Source: Actinomadura harenae
GTDB lineage: Bacteria; Actinomycetota; Actinomycetes; Streptosporangiales; Streptosporangiaceae
Assembly: GCF_003696215.1 (NCBI RefSeq)
Contig: NZ_RFFG01000034.1
Coordinates: forward strand, 1 to 64,000
Direction of reading: 5' to 3'
Length of the DNA stretch: 64,000 nt
Shown: positions 42,205-50,485 of the stretch, piece by piece
Layout of the letters: each line of letters begins with the position of its first letter
Position numbering within the stretch: the stretch's first letter is position 1
The notes under the pieces: model-generated
What the model was told of the DNA's origin: nothing
Databases searched by the model: none
What the model saw: only the letters and a program-made list of their open reading frames with translations
Position numbers and translations under genes: made by a program

Positions 42205-42801
42205 GCCGAAGCGGGCCGTCCAGGCGTCGAGGGACCAGGGGGCCTGGTCGAGGAAGGGCAGGTCCGAGCGGACCATCGGCCGGACGGCCAGGATCGGCAG
42301 CGGCCCGTGCAGCGGCCGGAACCCGGGATTGCGGATGCCCGGGGCGGCGGGCGGACCGGGATGGAACTCGCCGATCATCAGCCCGTGCCGGACGAACGAC
42401 GGTTTCAGCCTCCGCTGGGCGCCCTCGATGACCGACTCCCAGTCGCGCTCGTCCACTTCGGGGAACGCCACGAGCAGCGCCCGGTGCGGATCGCCCGCGC
42501 CGTCCTGGTGGGCGACGAACCAGGAGAGGTACCGGCGCATCACCAGCGCCACCTGTTCCGGCCCGTCCGGACGCGCCGCCCAGACCGCGCCGAGCAGCCG
42601 CCCGCCCTCCAGGGCCTGCCGCGTGTACGGGCACACCGCCCCGGGGCGTCCCAGGTCGGGGTGCGGACGGCACAGGTGGTCCCGCACCCAGCAGGTGATC
42701 ACTTCGAGCGGCCCGGACCCTGCCCCCGCCGGTTCCCGGGCGGTGTCGGGCGCCTCCCCGCCCGTCAGCGGCCGGGGAGGCTCCCAAGGGTCGGTGATCA
42801 A
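42202..42801 (-). CDS. DUF6875-like protein
   Basis: A 199-residue protein that I match, with moderate certainty, to the actinomycete DUF6875 family from the segment GAVCPYTRQALEGGRLLGAVW (near residue 50) and the C-terminal LPILAVRPMVRSDLPFL. It also has two Trp-rich regions and no membrane segment. Function unknown. No ATG or GTG exists in frame upstream of the conserved part; a TTG at 42801 overlaps the stop of the EF-hand gene (TTGA), so translational coupling from that gene is the likely start. It is convergent with the flavoprotein gene. Confidence 0.72.
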   Translation of the reverse strand: MITDPWEPPRPLTGGEAPDTAREPAGAGSGPLEVITCWVRDHLCRPHPDLGRPGAVCPYTRQALEGGRLLGAVWAARPDGPEQVALVMRRYLSWFVAHQDGAGDPHRALLVAFPEVDERDWESVIEGAQRRLKPSFVRHGLMIGEFHPGPPAAPGIRNPGFRPLHGPLPILAVRPMVRSDLPFLDQAPWSLDAWTARFG

Positions 42802-43427
42802 GCCGAGAACACGTCCACCGGCTCGTCCGAGACGTAGAACCTGCGGGCCTCGGCCAGCAGTTCCTGGGTGCTGATGTGCCCGTCGCGGTCGGTGTCGAGT
42901 CCGCGGGCGGACGCCATCGCGTGCCGCTGGTCCGCGCCCATGGCGGTCAGGACCTGCGTCCAGTCGTCGACCGAGACCCTGCCGTCGTCGTCGAGGTCGG
43001 CGACGGCGATGACCGCCTCCGCCCACGGACGCAGCGAGTCGTCGAAGCCGCGCATGCCCGAGTGGAGGGAGCTCTCGGCGGCGGCGAGGAACTCGGCCCG
43101 GTCGATGGGGCCGTCCGGACTGGTGCCGGCGCTGCGCGCCAGGCCCTCGTAGTACTGGCGGGCGCCCTCGCGCAGGGCCCGGCCCTTCTTCGATCCCGGG
43201 TTCTGCGCGAGGGCCCGCAGGATGCCGTCGGCCATGAACTCGAGGTCCTGCCGGGAGATCGTGCCGTCGTTGTTGCGGTCGAAGGTCTCGAAGCGTTCGG
43301 CGAGTTTGGCGTCGTACGCCTGGAGACGGGCCTGTTTGACCTGCTGGGCATGGTTCTGTTGGCCGTTGCGCGGCTTGGTCTCGTGGAGCCGTTCCTCCTG
43401 GCGGGTCTGCTTGTTCTTCTTGCTCAC
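42798..43427 (-). CDS. EF-hand calcium-binding protein
   Basis: A 209-residue cytosolic calmodulin-like protein. After a charged leader (SKKNKQTRQEERLHE) there are three canonical EF loops, DRNNDGTISRQDLE near residue 52, DLDDDGRVSVDDW near residue 143 and DTDRDGHISTQEL near residue 177, plus a degenerate one (SPDGPIDRAEF near residue 104). This is the calerythrin/calsymin type of arrangement found in actinomycetes. GTG 43427 is preceded by GGAGGGC; the frame is open 12 codons further but without a site. Its stop overlaps the TTG start of the DUF6875-like gene, suggesting the two act together. Confidence 0.9.
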   Translation of the reverse strand: MSKKNKQTRQEERLHETKPRNGQQNHAQQVKQARLQAYDAKLAERFETFDRNNDGTISRQDLEFMADGILRALAQNPGSKKGRALREGARQYYEGLARSAGTSPDGPIDRAEFLAAAESSLHSGMRGFDDSLRPWAEAVIAVADLDDDGRVSVDDWTQVLTAMGADQRHAMASARGLDTDRDGHISTQELLAEARRFYVSDEPVDVFSA

Positions 43428-43536
43428 GGTGCCCTCCGGAAACTCGAATGTCGTGTTTCGCACCTATAGCGCTACCCTCAGTGATCGGCCGTAGCCGAGA
43501 TCATCTCCCTGGCCCACGGTAAGAGTCGGCAAACCG

Positions 43537-45393
43537 CTACGAGCGCAGGGTGACCGCGACGGGGAGGTGGTCGGAGTACGGGACGGCCGGCCGGGCGGGG
43601 TCCTGCGGGGTCAGGCCCGGCGTCGTCAGGATGTGGTCGAGCTGGTCGGTCGGCCTGGGCCGTGCCGGGTAGGTGAGGAACGGGCGGGCCGCCGCGAACG
43701 CGTCCTTCAGTCCCGCTCCGAGCAGGACCTGGAAGGCCCGGTCGCTCGGCTGCATGTTGAGGTCGCCGCCCAGGACGACCGGGCCGCCCTTCGCGGCGGC
43801 GTCCCGCGCGATCCGCGCGAGCTGCTCCGCCTGCCCGAGGTCGGTCCAGCCGTCCGGGGGCTGGGTGTGGGTGGCGATGACCGTGACGACGGTTCCGTGC
43901 CACCGCAGGCCGACCTCGAGGGCCTCGGCCCCGGTCGGCCCGCCCTTCACCAGGACGTGGTTCCGGACGGACACGACCGGCAGGTTCGTGAGCAGCGCGT
44001 CGCCCCACACCTCGTCCCCGGCGGGCGCCCAGTGCGGCTTCAGCCCGAGCCGGCCGGACATCAGCCTCAGCTGGTCGCGGCCGCCGTTCAGGAACCAGCC
44101 GCGGTCGACCTCGCTCAGCAGCACCACGTGCGGACGCAGCGACCGCAGGGCGTCCGCCTGCCGTGCGGCGGTCATCGTGCCGTTCATTCCGAAGCCCATG
44201 CGCAGGTTGTAGGCGGCGACGCGGAGCCCGTCGCCGGGCATCGGAGTCCAGGAGGGCGTCCCGGGCCAGCTCGTGGTCAGCGTGACCAGGAGCGCGGACG
44301 CGGCGGCGACGGCGAGCACCGGCCACTGCCGTCCCTCGTCCGGACGGCTCGCGCGGCCGAACGAGACCGCCGCGACGATGACCGCCGCCGCCACCGGAAC
44401 CCACCGGTTCGGCATGCCGAGGTCGTAGGCCGAGTAGTACGCGAAGAACAGGACCACGAAGACGAGGAGGCCGGTCGCGGTGGCCAGCCCGCGGCGGGTC
44501 GCGGTCGTGGCGTCCTCGCCGGTGGGCGAGGGGCTGGGCTCGGCGGCCGCCCAGCCCAGGCATCCGGCCAGCGCGAACTGCCCGCCGACCTGTGCGATCA
44601 GTGTCCAGGTGGGGGAGACGCCGTGGACGCCGTCCACCGTCGCCCGCCCGAACGCGAACCCGAGCGCCGACAGGACGAGCAGCACCCCGGGAACCGCCGG
44701 ACGGCGCGTCCAGAACGCGGGGCGCGCGGCCACCGCGACCGACAGGACGGCGCCCGTCGCGACCGCCACGGCGGCCCAGGTCGCGCCGTCCGCGCTGGCC
44801 TGCGCATGCGACGAACTGCCCGTGTAGAGGCCCCACAGCAGGAGCGCGGGGCCGAGCGTCCACCACAGCCGACGCCCGTGGAAGGCCTCCTCGTCGCCGG
44901 GCGTGCGGTGACGGAACAGGGCGAGCGCGAACAGCCCCAGCTCCAGGACGAGCAGGGCCCACGGCCACAGTCCGTCCCGCCAGACCAGGTCGACGCCGCC
45001 GAGCGCCGCGTGGAGGACGCCCGAGGCGGCGAGCCCCGCGACGAAGCCGGTCGCGACCGGGCGCGCGTCCCGTGCCGTCCCGGCCGTCGCGACCAGCCAG
45101 CACAGTCCGGCGAGCAGACCGGCGCTCGCCACCGCGACCTGCGCGGTCCCGCCGTCGGTGAACTGGAGCGCGGCGCGCGCCGCGAGCAGGACGACCGCCG
45201 CGCCCGGCCCGATCCGCCGGGCGAACGGCGCGGCCGCGAACGCCGCCGCGAACCACACCAGCGCGTACAGCCCGATGAGTTCGGCCGGCGTGCTGCCCGC
45301 GTCGCCGACCACGGTGATCAGGGACGGCAGGAACACCCTGACGACGTCCACCAGGACGACGGAGCCCACCACGACGTCGAGCCGCACCCGCAC
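43537..45393 (-). CDS. Membrane-anchored endonuclease/exonuclease/phosphatase-family protein
   Basis: A protein of about 618 residues. Residues 1-350 hold roughly ten hydrophobic helices; the C-terminal 250 residues form an EEP (DNase I-like) domain with LRVAAYNLRMGFGMNG, VVLLSEVDRGW (catalytic Glu), ATHTQPP, VVLGGDLNMQPSD (Asp/Asn) and VPYSDHLPVAVTL (Asp-His). The catalytic set is intact. Such fusions may be phosphodiesterases acting on membrane lipids or their headgroups; the side of the membrane is not certain. Several GTG codons follow a GGAGG; 45393 gives the best spacing, 45396 and 45387 are alternatives. Stands alone, divergent from nothing close. Confidence 0.85.
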   Translation of the reverse strand: MRVRLDVVVGSVVLVDVVRVFLPSLITVVGDAGSTPAELIGLYALVWFAAAFAAAPFARRIGPGAAVVLLAARAALQFTDGGTAQVAVASAGLLAGLCWLVATAGTARDARPVATGFVAGLAASGVLHAALGGVDLVWRDGLWPWALLVLELGLFALALFRHRTPGDEEAFHGRRLWWTLGPALLLWGLYTGSSSHAQASADGATWAAVAVATGAVLSVAVAARPAFWTRRPAVPGVLLVLSALGFAFGRATVDGVHGVSPTWTLIAQVGGQFALAGCLGWAAAEPSPSPTGEDATTATRRGLATATGLLVFVVLFFAYYSAYDLGMPNRWVPVAAAVIVAAVSFGRASRPDEGRQWPVLAVAAASALLVTLTTSWPGTPSWTPMPGDGLRVAAYNLRMGFGMNGTMTAARQADALRSLRPHVVLLSEVDRGWFLNGGRDQLRLMSGRLGLKPHWAPAGDEVWGDALLTNLPVVSVRNHVLVKGGPTGAEALEVGLRWHGTVVTVIATHTQPPDGWTDLGQAEQLARIARDAAAKGGPVVLGGDLNMQPSDRAFQVLLGAGLKDAFAAARPFLTYPARPRPTDQLDHILTTPGLTPQDPARPAVPYSDHLPVAVTLRS

Positions 45394-45473
45394 CACGCAC
45401 CTCCGGTGTCCGCGTGAATGCGAGAGAGCTTCACGTATGAACCCGGAGGTGCGCAAGGGGCATCACCTGCGAA

Positions 45474-47234
45474 TCACCCGAACAGGCGGTACTCCGTGAG
45501 CAACTCGCCGATCTCGGTCTCGTTCAGCTTGCCCAGCAGGCGCTTGCGCAGGATCTCCGGCATCGGCAGCCGCAGCTCCTCGCCGTCCCGGAGCCGGTTC
45601 GTCGCGGCCAGCAGCTTCCGGACGTCGTAGGTCGAGTTGAACACCTCCGGGACGCCGCGCTCGACGCCGAGCAGCGTGTAGACCGCCTCCATCGGCGTCC
45701 GGACCGAGTACTCGGTCGTGAAGATGCAGTCGCGGCTGCTCTCGGCGAACTGGCCGATGAACGCGAAGTTCACCGCGCCCTCCGGCACGACGTCCGGACG
45801 GTCGCCCGCCCGGCGCGGCATGAAGAACGACGTCACGTACGGCATCATCACCGGCACGGCCTTGGCGCCCGTCGCGGCCAGCTCGGGGATCTCCTCCTCC
45901 GGGACGCCGAGGTGGTACAGCCACTCCTGGACGATCTCCTCGCCGGTGCACTCCCGCATCGGCTTCTTGACGTAGTCGCCGGGGACGTCCACGAACAGCG
46001 AGTACAGCCACGCGACGACCTGGTCCTTCGGCTGCTGCTTGAAGTGCGGCTGCCGGTTGACCGTCCAGCTCAGCAGCCAGGCCGAGTCGCGGACGGTGAC
46101 GATGCCGCCGGTGACGACGCGTCCGCTGAACGGGTCGCGCTTGCAGATGCGCTGGATGTGCCGGGGGATGCGGTCGTCCAGCGTGGTGACGGTCGCCGAC
46201 TCCCACTGGGTCTCGGGGATGTGCGAGCCGAACACGTCCGGGCGGCCGAACGCCGGGTCCTTGGACGCGATGCGCCGCCACAGGTCCCAGGCGGGGGCCG
46301 GTCCCTCGTTCAGCTTCGCGGGCGTCCGGTGGTCGCCGTTGTCGGAGTTCTCGGTCAGCGAGCCGATCGTCATGAACAGCAGGTCGTCCGGGCCGAGCTC
46401 GGTCCCGCCCTCCACGCCGTCCCGGATCCACTTCAGCCCGGACGCCTGCTTGCGCTCGGGCGTGAGGACGAAGTCGACGTCCACGACCTCGGTGTCGAAG
46501 TGGAAGTTCACGCCCTGGTCGAGCAGCCACCGGTACAGCGGCAGCACCAGCGACTCGTACTGGTTGTACTTGGTGAACTTCAGGGCGGAGAAGTCGGGGA
46601 GCCCTCCGATGTGGTGGACGAAACGGTGCAGGTACAACTTCATCTCGAGGGCGCCGTGCCATTCCTCGAAGGCGAACATGGTGCGCCAGTAGAGCCAGAA
46701 GTTGCTCTTCAGGAAGTCCTCACCGAAGACCTCGTTGATGCGCTTCCCCTCCATCTCCTCGCGCGCCGCGAGGAACACCTTCACGAGGTCCTTCTGCGCC
46801 TTCTCGTTGAGCGCGAAAAGGCCGTCCGTGCGCGCGTCCTGGCCGCGCTTCTCGGTGACGCGCTGGAGGGAGTAGTTCGGGTCGTCCTTGTTGAGCCAGT
46901 AGAACTCGTCGAGGACGCTCGCGCCCTCCACCTCGATGGACGGGATGGAACGGAACAGGTCCCAGAGGCACTCGAAGTGGTCCTCCATCTCGCGTCCGCC
47001 CCGGACGACGAATCCCTTCTCCGGCTCCTTGATCCCGTCGAGTGCGCCACCCGGAATCCGCAGCCGCTCGAGGACGGTGATCCGGCTTCCGTCCATCTGG
47101 CCGTCCCGGATGAGGAAGGCCGCTCCGGCGAGGGACGCGAGCCCCGACCCGACGAACCAGGCGGTCTTGTCCTCCACGCCCTTCGGCTTCCGCGGCCGTG
47201 CGAACGCCTCGTAGTTCCCACTGCTGTAGTACAT
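45474..47234 (-). CDS. ohyA: Oleate hydratase
   Basis: A 586-residue FAD-dependent hydratase that adds water to the cis-9 double bond of oleate, giving 10-hydroxystearate; these enzymes work at the membrane surface and help detoxify host or environmental fatty acids. Family strings are abundant: YYSSGNYEAFARPRKP at the N-terminus, FAD motif FVGSGLASLAGAAFLIRDG near residue 27, GGREMEDHFECLWDLF near residue 78, YNQYESLVLPLYRWL near residue 222 and GQFAESSRDCIFTTEYSVRT near residue 495. ATG 47234 follows GGGGGGA; the frame is open further upstream but lacks family character. Single gene. Confidence 0.95.
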   Translation of the reverse strand: MYYSSGNYEAFARPRKPKGVEDKTAWFVGSGLASLAGAAFLIRDGQMDGSRITVLERLRIPGGALDGIKEPEKGFVVRGGREMEDHFECLWDLFRSIPSIEVEGASVLDEFYWLNKDDPNYSLQRVTEKRGQDARTDGLFALNEKAQKDLVKVFLAAREEMEGKRINEVFGEDFLKSNFWLYWRTMFAFEEWHGALEMKLYLHRFVHHIGGLPDFSALKFTKYNQYESLVLPLYRWLLDQGVNFHFDTEVVDVDFVLTPERKQASGLKWIRDGVEGGTELGPDDLLFMTIGSLTENSDNGDHRTPAKLNEGPAPAWDLWRRIASKDPAFGRPDVFGSHIPETQWESATVTTLDDRIPRHIQRICKRDPFSGRVVTGGIVTVRDSAWLLSWTVNRQPHFKQQPKDQVVAWLYSLFVDVPGDYVKKPMRECTGEEIVQEWLYHLGVPEEEIPELAATGAKAVPVMMPYVTSFFMPRRAGDRPDVVPEGAVNFAFIGQFAESSRDCIFTTEYSVRTPMEAVYTLLGVERGVPEVFNSTYDVRKLLAATNRLRDGEELRLPMPEILRKRLLGKLNETEIGELLTEYRLFG

Positions 47235-47453
47235 GCGATTCCCCCCGAAACCACGAGTGTTGACGACCCGGGTCCTACCCACCGGTAACCCTGCGCGACA
47301 CCTCGAAACGATCAGGTGTGCGCGACCTCTCAGGCCCGCCCGGGACCCTCCGGAGTGTGATCCACGACGGTTGACGACCCTCCCGGCTCTAGGGCCCTCG
47401 GGAGCTCGGGGCCGGTCGGACGCCCCGCGGGCACCACCGGACGAGGAGTGCAT

Positions 47454-47639
47454 GTGAGGGAGCCGGGTCTGCGAGCCCGTGGCCTGCGGAGGCACGACGG
47501 GACGGGCGCGGTGCCCGTCCGCGCCGCCGACGGCGTCCACCTGGACGTTCCGGTCGCGCTCGCCGTCGTGGCGTTGCTGACGGCCGTCCCGATCCGGCAC
47601 GCCGCGTCCCGCCCGGTGGCCCGAGCCCTGGCGGCCTGA
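47454..47639 (+). CDS. Possible small membrane protein
   Basis: A 61-residue ORF from GTG 47454, with GAGGA 4-8 bases upstream. It is basic at the start (REPGLRARGLRRHDG) and has one hydrophobic segment (LDVPVALAVVALLTAVPI). No recognised family. In a gap of this base composition short ORFs are common, so it may be spurious. Confidence 0.3.
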   Translation: MREPGLRARGLRRHDGTGAVPVRAADGVHLDVPVALAVVALLTAVPIRHAASRPVARALAA

Positions 47640-47641
47640 CG

Positions 47642-47809
47642 GCGGACTCCGATCGGGCGAGGGTTCGCGACGCCGAGCCGGGGCAGTGCATAAGAGCCGA
47701 GGTGGACGACGCGCTCTCGGCGGAATTGGTCGCGGATCCGGCGATCTACGACATCGTGGACGAGAGCGAGCGGAACGCGGACGGCCCGGCGGTGCCGAGG
47801 CAAGCCTGA
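47642..47809 (+). pseudogene. Orphan coding-like fragment without a start
   Basis: The frame ending at TGA 47807-47809 reads DDALSAELVADPAIYDIVDE within an acidic 55-residue stretch whose codon third positions are almost all G or C. No ATG precedes it in frame; a GTG inside would leave about 35 residues. It may be the end of a decayed gene. Not recognised. Confidence 0.3.
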
Positions 47810-47885
47810 CAGGGCGCTCTTGGTGAAGTCCGGCAGCTCTTTTGCCCGTTCCGCTGCCGGGCCGTGAAACTCCGCGATCTAGCTT

Positions 47886-48443
47886 GTGATCATGACCTTG
47901 GAGGGTCGCTTCGGCCGTCTGCGTTGGTGTGGCCTGGCGACGGCCGTGGCGGTCGTCGTCCCGGGCCCTCCGTCGTACGCGGCCGACGGGGGGATCCGGC
48001 ACGCGGGCGCCTCGCCCGTGGCCCGGGACCACGTCGGGGTCGCCGCAGCACGCGCACGCGCGCGCGGCCGCTGCCCGGCATGGCGGGGCAAGGTCATCTG
48101 CGTCGACCTGACCCGGCAGCGACTCTGGATGCAACGAGGACACAGGACGCTGTTCGGGCCGGTGCCCGCGCGTACCGGACGCTGGAGCCGTCCCACGCGG
48201 ACCGGATGGTTCCGCGTCTGGTGGCGGCACAAATTCCACTGGTCGACCGCCTTCAACTCGCCCATGCCGTTCAGCCAGTTCTTCACCGGCGGGCAGGCGA
48301 TCCACGGCGTCTACGGCTCGGTCGCCACCGGACCCGGTTCACACGGCTGCGTGAACCTCGACTACGAGGCCGCCCGGCGGCTCTGGCGGATGACCCGGAC
48401 CGGGCAGGCCGTCTACGTCTGGGGGCGCAAGCCCGGCACATGA
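47886..48443 (+). CDS. L,D-transpeptidase (YkuD domain)
   Basis: A 185-residue secreted enzyme of the peptidoglycan. A signal peptide (CGLATAVAVVVPGPPSYAA) precedes a YkuD domain starting at VICVDLTRQRLWMQRG near residue 70. The active-site region is IHGVYGSVATGPGSHGCVNL near residue 140, with the catalytic Cys in SHGCVN and the conserved His of HG. The domain is minimal, with no LysM or Ig-like partner. Start GTG 47886 or ATG 47892. Family members make 3-3 crosslinks or attach proteins to peptidoglycan. A collagen-like surface protein follows 60 bases downstream on the same strand, so the latter role is attractive but unproved. Confidence 0.9.
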   Translation: MIMTLEGRFGRLRWCGLATAVAVVVPGPPSYAADGGIRHAGASPVARDHVGVAAARARARGRCPAWRGKVICVDLTRQRLWMQRGHRTLFGPVPARTGRWSRPTRTGWFRVWWRHKFHWSTAFNSPMPFSQFFTGGQAIHGVYGSVATGPGSHGCVNLDYEAARRLWRMTRTGQAVYVWGRKPGT

Positions 48444-48503
48444 CGCCGCGCCCGGCCGCATCGCATCGCACGACCTTCACCATCATCGACCGTGAGGAGA
48501 ACC

Positions 48504-49619
48504 ATGAGCATTGCCCCAGGCGCGCGGCGCCTGATCACCACGATGACCGCCGCGGCGGTCGTCGCGCTCGCCTTCGACGGAGCCGTCGCCCACGCCGCGG
48601 CGGCGGGCGGGGGAGACGACGGCTGTGATCACTACGGCAGGCACACGATATGCCGGGGCTTCATCGGCCACCACGGCCCGAGAGGCCGTCGGGGGCCGCG
48701 AGGCCGGACGGGTGAGAAGGGGCCGGAAGGCCCGGCGGGTCCTGCCGGACCGGCGGGTCCGGAGGGGCCGCCCGGCATGATCGGCCCGGCGGGGCCGATC
48801 GGCCCGGAGGGGCCCATAGGCCCGGCGGGGCCGGAGGGGCCGGAGGGGCCAATGGGTCCCGCTGGTCCCGAGGGGCCGCAGGGCCCTGCCGGGCTGAACG
48901 GCCAGACAGGCCCTGCGGGTCCTGAAGGTCCGGAGGGGCCGGCCGGCCTGATCGGTCCGGCGGGCCCGATGGGTCCCGAAGGTCCGGAGGGCCCTGCCGG
49001 ACCCGCCGGACCCGAGGGGCCGGAAGGCCCGGCCGGGATCATGGGGCCCGCGGGCCCGGAGGGCCCGATCGGCGACACGGGACCGGCCGGTCCGGAGGGT
49101 CCGGCGGGCCCTGCGGGGGAGGAAGGTCCGGCGGGTCCCGAGGGGCCTGCGGGTCCGGCGGGCCCCGCGGGTCCTGAAGGCCCGGAGGGCCCCACCGGCC
49201 TCACCGGCCCGGCGGGTCCGGCGGGTCCGGAGGGGCCCGACGGCCCTGCGGGTCCGGAAGGCCCGGCGGGGCCTGAGGGTCCGGCGGGTCCCGAGGGGCC
49301 TGAGGGCCCGGCAGGTCCCGAAGGGCCGGCGGGTCCGAACGGGGTGGTCCTTCCGAGCATCATCGTGGACGGCGCACCGGAGAATGTGCTCGACGGCATC
49401 ATCACCGTGGCGACGGCGACGTGCCCGATCGGCACCACGCTGACCGGCGGCGGCGTCAAGGAGGACGTCTCGCCGGGGACCGTTTTCCGGGTGCCCCTGC
49501 TGCTGGGCTCCTACCCGGACAATGGCGCGAGGACGTGGACGGCCGAGCTCTCCAGCATCTCCGGCGGCCCCGGTGCAATCACGGCCACCGCCTACGCGGT
49601 GTGCCAGCCCATCGGCTGA
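48504..49619 (+). CDS. Secreted bacterial collagen-like protein
   Basis: A 371-residue protein. The signal peptide ends near residue 32 (AVVALAFDGAVAHAAAA). A short Cys-containing head (DDGCDHYGRHTICRG) leads to about 74 uninterrupted Gly-X-Y triplets (roughly residues 56-278) dominated by GPA, GPE and GPI/GPM. A C-terminal globular domain of about 90 residues follows, with two cysteines (ATCPIGTTLTGGG and AYAVCQPIG). Bacterial collagens form triple helices without hydroxyproline; acidic GPE triplets are abundant here while Lys is nearly absent, which differs from the charge-paired helices usual in streptococci. GAGGAG precedes ATG 48504. No LPxTG or membrane anchor is visible. Confidence 0.92.
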   Translation: MSIAPGARRLITTMTAAAVVALAFDGAVAHAAAAGGGDDGCDHYGRHTICRGFIGHHGPRGRRGPRGRTGEKGPEGPAGPAGPAGPEGPPGMIGPAGPIGPEGPIGPAGPEGPEGPMGPAGPEGPQGPAGLNGQTGPAGPEGPEGPAGLIGPAGPMGPEGPEGPAGPAGPEGPEGPAGIMGPAGPEGPIGDTGPAGPEGPAGPAGEEGPAGPEGPAGPAGPAGPEGPEGPTGLTGPAGPAGPEGPDGPAGPEGPAGPEGPAGPEGPEGPAGPEGPAGPNGVVLPSIIVDGAPENVLDGIITVATATCPIGTTLTGGGVKEDVSPGTVFRVPLLLGSYPDNGARTWTAELSSISGGPGAITATAYAVCQPIG

Positions 49620-49682
49620 CCACGCTCCACAGCCGTCGCGGCGTCCCTCTACCGAGGACCGCGCGGTCTCCTGCACGACCAA

Positions 49683-49720
49683 GTCGCGGAGCCCGGACCA
49701 GGAGGTTCGGGCTCCGCGAC
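49683..49720. terminator. Hairpin between collagen-like and CMD genes
   Basis: GTCGCGGAGCCCG (49683-49695) and CGGGCTCCGCGAC (49708-49720) form a 13-bp stem between two convergent genes. Confidence 0.8.
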
Positions 49721-49734
49721 CGGACGACCCGAGG

Positions 49735-50409
49735 TCAGGCGGGGACGGCCTCGACCTCGGCGAGCAGCGCGTCCAGGACGTGCATGGCCCGCCACGCCTT
49801 GGTCATGCCGAACAACGCGGAGAACCGCACGACGGCCCGCAGGTCCTCGCCGCTCGCCCCGGCTCCACGCGCGCGGGTCACGTGAGCGCGGAAGCTCTCC
49901 TCAAGGGTCTGGAACAGCACGTCCACGGTCATCGTGGCGAACGCGCGCTCGCGCACGCTGATCCGCTGCATGCCACCCCGCATCCGCGACTGGAGCGCCA
50001 TGTAGCCGGCGAACCCCTCGTCCAGCTCGGCGACGGACCGGAGCATCGCCTCGGGGAGCGGACTCCCCGTCCCGTCGGCGTTGACCACGTGCCCCGCGCC
50101 CGTCGGGTTCACGCCCAGCTCGCGCTCGATCGCGACGAGCCGCTCGAGCGCCGCCACGGCCGCCGGATACCCGCTGTCATACGCGATGAAGCGCAGCAGT
50201 TCCCGCAGGTCGTCGGGGGAGACGCCGTTGCCGTACGCGCGCCGCACGTGCTCCTCGAACGGCGCGCCGAGGGTCTGCTGGCACACGTCCGCGACGAGGC
50301 AGAGCAGGGCCTTCTCCCGCGCGGACAGTTCGGGGAGGCCGTCCCAGAGCATGCGCGCGGTGGCGTCGCGCATCTCGGCGAAGACGGAGTCCCGGGTGTG
50401 GAGGTCCAT
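49735..50409 (-). CDS. Carboxymuconolactone decarboxylase-like (AhpD fold) protein
   Basis: A 224-residue protein with two tandem CMD-type helical repeats: RDATARMLWDGLPELSAREKALLCL with AYGNGVSPDDLRELLRFIAYDSGY (residues 14-80), and MTVDVLFQTLEESFRAHVTRARGAG with EDLRAVVRFSALFG (about 155-210). The redox CxxC of AhpD is absent, so a decarboxylase/isomerase-like or binding role is likelier than peroxidase reduction. It is divergent from a TetR gene with a GTAGCGCTAC palindrome between them, 27 bases from its own start. Confidence 0.82.
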   Translation of the reverse strand: MDLHTRDSVFAEMRDATARMLWDGLPELSAREKALLCLVADVCQQTLGAPFEEHVRRAYGNGVSPDDLRELLRFIAYDSGYPAAVAALERLVAIERELGVNPTGAGHVVNADGTGSPLPEAMLRSVAELDEGFAGYMALQSRMRGGMQRISVRERAFATMTVDVLFQTLEESFRAHVTRARGAGASGEDLRAVVRFSALFGMTKAWRAMHVLDALLAEVEAVPA

Positions 50410-50436
50410 GGGTCGCCCCTTCCTGGGTTAACGCTT

Positions 50437-50446
50437 GTAGCGCTAC
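50437..50446. promoter_or_regulatory. Putative TetR operator between the CMD and TetR genes
   Basis: GTAGCGCTAC is a perfect 10-bp palindrome in the 76-bp gap between the divergent genes. Confidence 0.5.
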
Positions 50447-50485
50447 GACTGTAAGGCAACGGGCGCGCCCGTACAATGGCGCATC

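Larger units (their letters stand above)
47235..47885. other. Mostly non-coding gap of about 650 bases
   Basis: Between the divergent oleate hydratase and L,D-transpeptidase genes. It contains promoters by position only, one short ORF (47454-47639) and one orphan stretch with coding-like composition (47642-47809). No clear terminator, RNA gene or repeat was seen. Confidence 0.5.

Noticed and set aside
43461..43480. A second copy of the TetR (50486) operator because TAGCGCTA recurs here.
   Set aside because: Only 9 bases are shared, no linked gene supports it, and it may simply form part of the EF-hand gene promoter.
45474..48305. A 943-residue protein extending oleate hydratase upstream.
   Set aside because: The extra 357 codons are low-complexity and run antisense through the L,D-transpeptidase gene; the family N-terminus starts at 47234 behind a good ribosome site.
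48680..49345. A CRISPR array or minisatellite.
   Set aside because: The periodicity is 9 bases with degenerate third positions and the frame encodes Gly-X-Y; there are no uniform repeats with unique spacers.
48632..49459. A minus-strand frame made of Gly-Pro-Ser repeats.
   Set aside because: It is the mirror of the Gly-X-Y codons of the plus-strand collagen-like gene and has no signal peptide or ribosome site.
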